Positions 5,316 to 10,436 of a stretch of DNA of 10,436 bases are shown piece by piece (positions within the stretch are counted from its first letter, which is position 1; each line of letters begins with the position of its first letter). Source of the DNA: an uncultured Acetatifactor sp. (GTDB taxonomy: Bacteria > Bacillota > Clostridia > Lachnospirales > Lachnospiraceae); assembly GCA_910588225.1 (NCBI GenBank), contig CAJUQT010000081.1, positions 1-10,436 on the forward strand. The letters are read 5' to 3'. Below the pieces are notes generated by a model. That model made no database searches, was not told the DNA's origin, and saw nothing but the letters and a program-made list of their open reading frames with translations. The translations under genes were made by a program, and so were the position numbers.

Positions 5316-7712
5316 TCAATGATTGGGATACCCGTCATAAGGACCCGCTATATAGTCCATTTCCCGGGTGGCCGGCTGCAGATATATCGCATAATAATGT
5401 CCCGACTCTGTCTCAATTATATACTCGCCCTGGGTCATTTGCCGGACAGACGCTGCCGCTTCCCCTTTCGCCAGAGCCGAACGCCCGAAGTACCACTCTG
5501 CCAGCTGCTCATCCGACATCTCATCCATTTGTTCCGGAACCTTCCGCTGGGTCACAGGGGAATACCATACTGTCCTGTCCGTAGCCAGAACCATGCTCTC
5601 AATACATTCCTCAAAGCCTGCGCTGCTTCCGTAAACGCGGCTGTAAAAAGTCCGTGACGCACGAATATCCTCCGGCTTCTGTCCAAACATAAAATCTCCG
5701 TAAGCTGATGTGCTGAAGCAGACAGTGTCAATCTTCGTGCCGCTCCATTCATAAAGCTCCGTCAGTGCCTGCTTCGCCCCCTGGACAAATCTCTCTGTCA
5801 GCGCACCCCCGTAGACAGTACCATTGTCCCACTCATCTACGGCAGGCAGCGTATAGGCAGTCTCCACATAAGTCAGATCCAGTGTGGGAAATACAGCATC
5901 CAACGCCTGATTTTCCTCCACATAGCGCACCATGTGCAGGCAGTTTGTATCATCAAACCGGTAATACTTTGTGGAAATGATTCCGTTTCCATCTTCGGTA
6001 GTACTCACAAGCAGCTTTTCTTTCCCGTCTACCCCTACATTGGGAATCATGTAGGCAGGTTCGAACCGGCTCTCCTCCTGATTCCACAGATAACAGTAGT
6101 AAGGTACATTTCTGCTCTGATTTCCTTCCTGTCCCCCCTGCAGACAGAAATCCTGATAACCGTCAAAATTCAAATCTGCCACCAGTATCCCACCGTCAGA
6201 TACATACGACAGCACCTGCCCTTTTGTCTCTGCCTGACCCACGGCATTGGAGGGCAAATCCTCCACTGTATACAGCTTTTTCGCATAGAGAGGCTCTTCC
6301 CCGAAAGCATAGGACCACCTGAACCCGTTCCCGCTTTCTGCCTCACCTGCCATTCTGGTATACAGACATCTGACCTCTTCCAGCAGTATGGTCTGCAGCG
6401 TGTCTTCCGCTCTGTCATGCACCTGGTTCAGGGTAATCCGGTCAATCCGATATCCTTCTTCAGGAATCACTTCTCCTCCGACTTTCAGCAGGTATTCTTT
6501 CCCGTCATTTAAGTCAATGGGAACAAGAGCAGCTGTCTCCACACTTTTATCTGCATGCTCCGTTTTCTTCTGTCCGTCCTCCCGCTCAAATGACGTTTCT
6601 CCGTCTCTGTCCTCCATGCCGCTGTCTGCAGAGCTGTCCGCGTCCTGCTCCTGACCGCTTACCTTTCCCGTGAAGGTAATTGCCGAAATCATAATTGCCA
6701 GAACGGCTGTTATCGCCAGTGTGCCGGCATATCTCCGAGGCTGCTCAATCACCAGCATCAGGCGTTCCTTCACCTGCTTTTTCCTGCCGGACATGGCTGT
6801 GGACAGCTGAAATTCTCCAAAAAACACATCTCCCGGTGCGCTGAAATCCAGCAGCGTCCTGCCATAATTAATTCTTTCTTCTTCCCCCAGAATCTCCAGC
6901 GTTTTTTCGTCGCAGGCCAGCTCACAGTCCTGCCTGGCCAGTACCGCCGCAAGCCACACCAGGGGATTATACCAATGGGTGCAGACACAGACCGCCCGCA
7001 CCAGAACCCACAGTTGATCCAGATGTCTGTAATGTATATTTTCGTGGCATAGAATATATTTTAGTTTCTTTTGCTCCTCCTCGGCCCGGGGAGGAAGATA
7101 AATCGCCGCATGCAGCAGGCCGAACATGCAGGGTGTGGACACCACAGAAGAGGTATAGACAGGAAGTACACTTACCAGTCCTGTCCGACATTTTCTCCGG
7201 GAACGATACACTCTTCTCCGGTACGCGATGTTGACAGTCAGAACAGTCATTGCACTCAGCATCACCCCTGCCAGCCAGATACCGGTCAGTATTCCCTTTC
7301 CTCTTCCCATTCCGGCTTCTTCCTTCTCCCGGAACATTGTCCCGGACGCATTCGATTCCATTCCCCAAGCCTGCTCCTCCCCTTCTTGTACCGCAACAGA
7401 TATCCCTGTTCCCGGCTCATTGCTTTCCTTCAGCTGTACTTCTCCGCCGGCACTTTTCACGTCCACCGGCATATCTTCCTCCGTCTCATTCTGAGACAGC
7501 ATTGCAGCAATGCTTCCTTCTGCCTTGTCCATATCCACCAGATTCATCACACTGAAAGAGCTTTCCAGAAATGACATCGGTACCAGCAGCCGCAATGCCA
7601 CCACCAGCCACAGGGCATATCGCACCCTCATGGCAAATCTGTTGCGAAACAGATAGCGGATGACCAGTACAAAAATAATCAGTACAGTCGAAGATATAAT
7701 CCATTCACTCAT
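5316..7712 (-). CDS. BlaR1/MecR1-like M56 antirepressor with novel outer domain
   Basis: This 798-residue membrane protein has the BlaR1 topology. Two segments (about 5-24 and 31-48) are followed by an acidic outer loop to 140, a third segment (141-163), a cytoplasmic zinc metalloprotease loop and a fourth segment (329-348). The protease motif is HENIH (His223, Glu224, His227), with Glu264 in ELACDE as likely third ligand. After an acidic linker (351-395) comes a 400-residue outer domain. It lacks the STxK/KTG penicillin-binding motifs of BlaR1. It contains ADLNFDGYQDF (512-522), a DxNxDGxxD calcium-loop motif as in XAC2610/VCBS-like proteins. The start overlaps the blaI stop by eight bases, with AGAGGA upstream, so the two are translationally coupled. 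By analogy, an outer signal activates the protease and leads to BlaI cleavage. The signal is unknown; no beta-lactamase gene is nearby. Confidence 0.88.
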   Translation of the reverse strand: MSEWIISSTVLIIFVLVIRYLFRNRFAMRVRYALWLVVALRLLVPMSFLESSFSVMNLVDMDKAEGSIAAMLSQNETEEDMPVDVKSAGGEVQLKESNEPGTGISVAVQEGEEQAWGMESNASGTMFREKEEAGMGRGKGILTGIWLAGVMLSAMTVLTVNIAYRRRVYRSRRKCRTGLVSVLPVYTSSVVSTPCMFGLLHAAIYLPPRAEEEQKKLKYILCHENIHYRHLDQLWVLVRAVCVCTHWYNPLVWLAAVLARQDCELACDEKTLEILGEEERINYGRTLLDFSAPGDVFFGEFQLSTAMSGRKKQVKERLMLVIEQPRRYAGTLAITAVLAIMISAITFTGKVSGQEQDADSSADSGMEDRDGETSFEREDGQKKTEHADKSVETAALVPIDLNDGKEYLLKVGGEVIPEEGYRIDRITLNQVHDRAEDTLQTILLEEVRCLYTRMAGEAESGNGFRWSYAFGEEPLYAKKLYTVEDLPSNAVGQAETKGQVLSYVSDGGILVADLNFDGYQDFCLQGGQEGNQSRNVPYYCYLWNQEESRFEPAYMIPNVGVDGKEKLLVSTTEDGNGIISTKYYRFDDTNCLHMVRYVEENQALDAVFPTLDLTYVETAYTLPAVDEWDNGTVYGGALTERFVQGAKQALTELYEWSGTKIDTVCFSTSAYGDFMFGQKPEDIRASRTFYSRVYGSSAGFEECIESMVLATDRTVWYSPVTQRKVPEQMDEMSDEQLAEWYFGRSALAKGEAAASVRQMTQGEYIIETESGHYYAIYLQPATREMDYIAGPYDGYPNH

Positions 7713-8082
7713 GACATTCTTCCTCTGCTTTATCTAAAATCTGGCGAAGCTCCGAAAGTTCCTCGGGGCTCAGCCTTTTTCTCTCCACAAAACCGCTTAC
7801 CAGCATACTGATGCTTCCATGGTAAACTCTCTGCAGAAAGCTTTCCGTCTCCCTTTTGACTGCATCCTCCCGTTCTATCAGTGGGGTATAGGCTTTCATC
7901 TGTCCATTGTCCTCACAGAAGATCAGGCCCTTCTCTGTCATCCTTTTCAGCATGGTCAGGGTGGTACTGCGGCTCCATCCAATTCGCCCCCCCATGTCCG
8001 CAGCAATGCGGCTTCCCACTTTCGGAGACTCCTCCCACAGACTTTCCATGATATTCCATTCCGCTTCACTTAATATTTTCAT
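7705..8082 (-). CDS. blaI: BlaI/MecI family transcriptional repressor
   Basis: The 125-residue protein matches BlaI/MecI in length and layout. A winged helix covers residues 1-70 (LSEAEWNIMESLWE, then GWSRSTTLTMLKRM as recognition helix and a wing ending KAYTPLI). A C-terminal dimerisation region follows (SFLQRVYHGSISMLVSGFVE, then LSPEELSELRQILD). In staphylococcal BlaI the antirepressor cleaves just before the Phe of a similar FVE segment; here the corresponding bond would be near Gly97-Phe98, with Gly in place of Asn. The start at 8082 has AGGGGAG nine bases upstream. The gene overlaps the M56 antirepressor by eight bases. It likely represses its own promoter through the 17-bp palindrome at 8116-8132. 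The blaI symbol denotes the family; a link to beta-lactams is not shown. Confidence 0.93.
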   Translation of the reverse strand: MKILSEAEWNIMESLWEESPKVGSRIAADMGGRIGWSRSTTLTMLKRMTEKGLIFCEDNGQMKAYTPLIEREDAVKRETESFLQRVYHGSISMLVSGFVERKRLSPEELSELRQILDKAEEECHE

Positions 8083-8115
8083 TCAATTCTTCTCCCCTGT
8101 GTATCTGTCCCCGCA

Positions 8116-8132
8116 TGTCTACATTGTAGACA
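8116..8132. promoter_or_regulatory. BlaI-type operator (perfect 17-bp palindrome)
   Basis: TGTCTACATTGTAGACA is a perfect inverted repeat around a central T. It contains the TACA/TGTA core known from BlaI/MecI operators. It lies directly downstream of the -10 box of the blaI promoter, where transcription should start, so bound repressor would block initiation. Confidence 0.85.
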
Positions 8133-8133
8133 C

Positions 8134-8162
8134 ATCATAACATATCCTGTCTGCCTTGTAAA
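8134..8162 (-). promoter_or_regulatory. Promoter of the blaI-M56 operon
   Basis: Read on the minus strand, TTTACA (8162-8157) and TATGAT (8139-8134) are separated by exactly 17 bases, a good sigma-A type promoter. The expected start falls within the palindrome at 8116-8132. The -35 box directly abuts the GC-rich structured region beginning at 8163. Confidence 0.8.
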
Positions 8163-8451
8163 CCCCGGCTGCAGGTTCCGGGCAGGGCCCGGGGGCCTGC
8201 AGAGACCTGCAAGAGGCCTGACGCCAGAAACCAAGGTTTCCGCAATGCTTTACAGGGGCCTGAGGCCGGGATTCCCGCAAGGACCAATAAAGGCCTTTTT
8301 CCTAAAGCAGAGGGACGGCGGACCAGAACACTTGGTCCATATTTGCCCCCACATTGGGTACTGGACAAGGTGGGTGTTTTGCAGGAAATGCTGTAAATTC
8401 GGTTTGTGGCTTGTTTTGGGATTCAAGATAAGAGGGTATAGGGGCAAATAG
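8163..8451. repeat. GC-rich, hairpin-filled intergenic element
   Basis: This stretch has no supportable gene. It is packed with inverted repeats: CTGCAGG/CCTGCAG (8169-8175 with 8196-8202) enclosing CCGGGC/GCCCGG (8178-8183 with 8187-8192); GAAAC/GTTTC around CAAG (8227-8240); and GGACCA/TGGTCC (8320-8325 with 8333-8338). GGCCTG recurs at 8194, 8215 and 8257. The composition drops to AT-rich after about 8385. Open frames on both strands are low-complexity and lack ribosome binding sites. It may be a dispersed intergenic repeat or a structured RNA; the sequence alone does not decide. Confidence 0.45.
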
Positions 8452-9278
8452 TTCAACTTTAATTCAATCAGAAGATCGACCCTGCCCGGCTGACGGAACT
8501 GGACACTACGGAGCTTCTATATGCCATGACGGACGGCAAAACGGCATACTGTGTGGTAGGAATCGAAAATCAGTCAGAAATCCATTATGCCCTTCCGGTC
8601 AAGAATGGTGTTTACGATTTTCTCCAGCTATCCCACCAAGTCAGCGAAGCGGCCAATGCTCACAGGCAGGCAGTGAAGGAATCGAAATTGGAATGTCCAG
8701 ATAGTCTACAAGAAAAACCAACAGACAGTGAATTCCTAAGCGGCTTCTGGAAGACAGACCGCCTTATCCCTGTGATTACTCTTGTGATATATTTTGGCTC
8801 GGACAGTTGGGATGCACCGCTCTCCCTGAAAGAAATGTATTCCGATGTGGACGATGCAATTCCAGCACACGCACCGGACTACCATGTGAACCTGATTGCC
8901 CCAAAGGAAATGTCGGATGACGAAATTAATGAATTTCACTCAAACTTGCGTGAAGTAATGCTATATATTAAGTATTCCAAAGACAAGAAAACACTGGATA
9001 AAATTGTAAAAGAAAACATAAAATTTCAAAGCATAGAACGGCAGGCAGCGGAAGTAATGAATATTGTCACGGGATCCAAGTTGAAATATCCCGAAGGGAA
9101 AGGAGAAGTGAATATGTGTTTGGCGATTCAACAAATGCGAGAAGAAAGCGAAATTAAAGGTGCAGTAGAGGCATACAAGGACTTAGAAGTATCTCTAGCA
9201 GACACAATAAAACGGATTGCAGAAAAGTTTCATTTATCTGAGAGTGAATCCAATGAAGCAGTAAAACAGTATTGGTAA
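8452..9278 (+). pseudogene. Rpn/PDDEXK recombination-promoting nuclease remnant
   Basis: The main frame from 8463 reads FNQKIDPARLTELDTTELLY then AMTDGKTAYCVVGIENQSEI and continues to a TAA at 9276-9278. It matches Rpn-family nucleases, also called putative transposases, with GIENQSEIHYALPVKNGVYD, then LIPVITLVIYFG, and NLREVMLYIKYSKDK near the C-terminal helices. The protein is damaged at the front. The frame is closed by TAA at 8460-8462. A preceding TTCAACTTT (8452-8460) in another frame resembles the family's AFNF motif. Only LLYA separates LDTTE from MTDG, where family members as I know them have about 20 more residues. Reading from the ATG at 8526 gives 250 residues but no ribosome binding site. 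Rpn genes often occur in many copies and decay. Confidence 0.75.
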
Positions 9279-9286
9279 AAAGTCAT

Positions 9287-9316
9287 GGGAGTGTGTTTAG
9301 GTATGAACGCACTCCC
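9287..9316 (-). terminator. Probable terminator between convergent units
   Basis: GGGAGTGTG (9287-9295) pairs with CGCACTCCC (9308-9316), a nine-base stem with one G-T pair and a 12-base loop. On the minus strand it is followed by ATGAC and a five-T run, which suits termination of the histidine kinase unit. On the plus strand the T tract is short (CTTT). Confidence 0.5.
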
Positions 9317-9330
9317 CTTTCAGTTTCTGG

Positions 9331-9350
9331 AATCTGCAATCAGATTTTTA
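9331..9350 (+). terminator. Weak plus-strand hairpin with T tail
   Basis: AATCTG and CAGATT pair around CAAT (9331-9346) and run into T residues to 9349. It could end transcripts coming from the Rpn remnant. The stem is short and AT-rich, and it overlaps the stop codon of the opposite-strand gene. Confidence 0.3.
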
Positions 9351-9593
9351 CTGTGGCTGACGGTTATTGTTCGAAGATGAAGAATGTTCTCCGGCACTGA
9401 CTTTCATAATATCATTATAGTTCTCGCTTGGATAAACATAATCATCCGGCTTTATTGTTGTTTCATAAGTATCTCGAACAAGGTCATCCGCAAGTTCATC
9501 CATCTGCTGTTCCGCCAGTTCCACTGCTTCTTTATGAGGATTAACCGCCGCAGCTAAAGCCTCCATGCTGCCTGAAACTCTGCCAATTACCAT
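9348..9593 (-). CDS. Hypothetical 81-residue protein
   Basis: I do not recognise this protein. The start ATG (9593-9591) has AAGGAGG with an eight-base gap. A GTG three codons earlier lies within that site and is unlikely. Residues 8-40 form a predicted amphipathic helix rich in Ala and Glu (SMEALAAAVNPHKEAVELAE). Then comes a Tyr/Pro/Asp segment (KPDDYVYPSENYNDI) and a low-complexity tail of Ser, Asn and Gln from residue 71. No signal peptide or membrane segment is present. The helical N-terminus resembles small WXG100/LXG-partner-like proteins only in a general way. It follows the histidine kinase and a broken small ORF on the same strand and so probably shares their transcript. Confidence 0.6.
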   Translation of the reverse strand: MVIGRVSGSMEALAAAVNPHKEAVELAEQQMDELADDLVRDTYETTIKPDDYVYPSENYNDIMKVSAGEHSSSSNNNRQPQ

Positions 9594-9611
9594 TTTGCAC
9601 ACCTCCTTCCA

Positions 9612-9730
9612 TCATACATTGTCTTCCAGAATGTCCAGCACTTCTTTCATGGAAACCTCCAATTCATGCTGGTTATCATTCTTTATGATTAGAAGATCGT
9701 CCTTGATCTTCGGATCATTTTATCTCCCAT
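9612..9730 (-). pseudogene. Small ORF of 39 codons broken by one base
   Basis: An ATG at 9730 lies two bases after the histidine kinase stop and reads MGDK before going out of frame. One base over, the frame reads NDPKIKDDLLIIKNDNQHEL then EVSMKEVLDILEDNV and stops at TGA 9614-9612. One extra A in the four-A run (9718-9721) would join the two into a charged protein of about 39 residues. The ATG at 9650 in the second frame also has GGAGG five bases upstream and would give only 12 residues. Either a tiny gene or a recent frameshift is possible. Confidence 0.4.
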
Positions 9731-9732
9731 TT

Positions 9733-10436
9733 TTAAGTGCTGCCCCTGCCCCAGACAATAAATACCTTCGTCCCAACTCCCGGCTTACTAATCAGGTTCA
9801 CATCCGCGTCTGTCAGGTTACAGATATGCTTTACAATCGCAAGCCCAAGGCCCGTACCTCCAAGTTCCTTCGATCTGCTCTTATCCACCCGGTAAAAGCG
9901 TTCAAAAATTCTCTCCTGATGCTCCAGCGGAATGCCGATACCGGTATCCTCTACCGAAAAGATAATCTGCGTTCCTTCTTTCTGCACTTTTACAGTCACC
10001 CTGCCGTTTGGTTTGTTATATCGGACGGCGTTTTCAATCAGATTATAGACAAGCTCCTGTGCCAGTTCCTTTCCGATATGGACATCCGCCCTGTCATCTC
10101 CTTCATACACTACATCAATGCCATTTTTCGCCGCTCCAAAGATAAGCATTTCCACACTTTCTTTTGTAATTTCCGCCAAATTTACCACATCAAGGATATC
10201 TTTTGCATTTCCTGCATCCAATTGTGAAAGCTTAATAATGTCATTAATCAGAGTAAGCAGCCTTGCCGCGCTTTTTCGGATTTCTCCCGAAAAGCGCTTC
10301 ATCTCTTTATCATCTACAAGTCCTGCCTCCATAAGTTCTGCGTAGCCTGATATTGCCGCAAGGGGGGTTTTTAGTTCATGGCTTACATTGGCGGTAAATT
10401 CCTGCCTTATATTTGCGGCAGACAGGATTTCCTCAT
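9733..10436 (-). CDS. Sensor histidine kinase, C-terminal part (cut by window edge)
   Basis: The visible 233 residues contain a complete kinase core. The dimerisation/phosphoacceptor helix has ANVSHELKTPLAAISGYAEL with the phosphorylated His at visible residue 19. The ATPase domain has the N box (LVYNLIENAVRYN), G1 (DTGIGIP), F box (IFERFYRVD) and G2 (GGTGLGLAIVKH). The protein ends VFIVWGRGST with TAA at 9735-9733. The frame is open to the window edge, so the N-terminal sensor and membrane part, and probably a response regulator gene, lie beyond 10436. It resembles PhoR/BaeS/VanS-type kinases, too broad a group to predict a signal. The small ORF begins two bases after its stop, which suggests translational coupling. 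Confidence 0.93.
   Translation of the reverse strand, partial: EEILSAANIRQEFTANVSHELKTPLAAISGYAELMEAGLVDDKEMKRFSGEIRKSAARLLTLINDIIKLSQLDAGNAKDILDVVNLAEITKESVEMLIFGAAKNGIDVVYEGDDRADVHIGKELAQELVYNLIENAVRYNKPNGRVTVKVQKEGTQIIFSVEDTGIGIPLEHQERIFERFYRVDKSRSKELGGTGLGLAIVKHICNLTDADVNLISKPGVGTKVFIVWGRGST

Noticed and set aside
5733..5744. SGTK (residues 657-660) in the M56 outer domain as a BlaR1-type STxK site
   Set aside because: There is no matching KTG or YxN partner motif and the surrounding sequence does not resemble a penicillin-binding fold.
5319..7574. Plus-strand and shifted minus-strand frames within the M56 gene
   Set aside because: They are shadows of the 798-residue frame, rich in Pro, Ser and His as expected from antisense reading.
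8180..8195. Possible G-quadruplex from runs of three to five G
   Set aside because: The intervening C runs pair with the G runs, so a hairpin is the more likely fold.
8135..8456. Open frames of 68-77 codons in the GC-rich element on both strands
   Set aside because: No ribosome binding sites, odd composition, and they cross hairpins; probably spurious.
9687..9712. GAAGATC/GATCTTC inverted repeat as a terminator
   Set aside because: It lies within the protein-like small ORF and lacks a convincing T run on either strand.

Overview
The window reads as chromosome of a Gram-positive anaerobe of the class Clostridia, most likely a Lachnospiraceae member. The reasons are strong AGGAGG-type ribosome binding sites, an enzyme I with clostridial-looking motifs, a BlaI/M56 regulatory pair, a TipA-like MerR regulator and a Rpn-family nuclease remnant. 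No rRNA, tRNA, CRISPR array or intact insertion sequence was seen.

Left block (1-2117) is AT-rich and accessory in character. It holds a VOC (glyoxalase/bleomycin-resistance fold) gene on the minus strand, then two gene remnants pointing away from each other around 675-690, then a plus-strand pair made of a PhnB-like VOC gene and a HAD phosphatase. A hairpin terminator follows at 2184-2216.

Middle-left (2220-3563) is a decayed drug-efflux-type locus. A MerR/TipAS regulator sits behind a promoter with a 19-bp spacer carrying a dyad. Its 3' end is frameshifted at a five-A run, and the shifted frame runs into the C-terminal half of an ABC-2 permease. An internal deletion probably removed the rest of the transporter.

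Centre (3570-8162) is GC-richer and looks intact. On the minus strand it reads blaI-like repressor, M56 BlaR1-like antirepressor, enzyme I of the PEP:sugar phosphotransferase system. The blaI promoter is well formed, and a perfect 17-bp palindrome overlaps its expected start point. The antirepressor keeps the membrane zinc protease, but its C-terminal outer domain is not a penicillin-binding domain; it carries an XAC2610/VCBS-like calcium-loop motif. The likely circuit is: unknown envelope signal, protease activation, BlaI cleavage, derepression of the pair and perhaps of the enzyme I gene.

Right block (8163-10436) holds a GC-rich, hairpin-filled intergenic element, a 5'-damaged Rpn/PDDEXK nuclease remnant, a weak terminator zone, and a minus-strand unit. 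That unit consists of a sensor histidine kinase (cut by the window edge), a 39-codon small ORF broken by one base, and an 81-residue protein of unknown function.

The most unusual intact element is the BlaI/M56 pair with a non-beta-lactam sensor beside a lone enzyme I gene. Several other loci show decay, two of them by apparent one-base losses in A runs.
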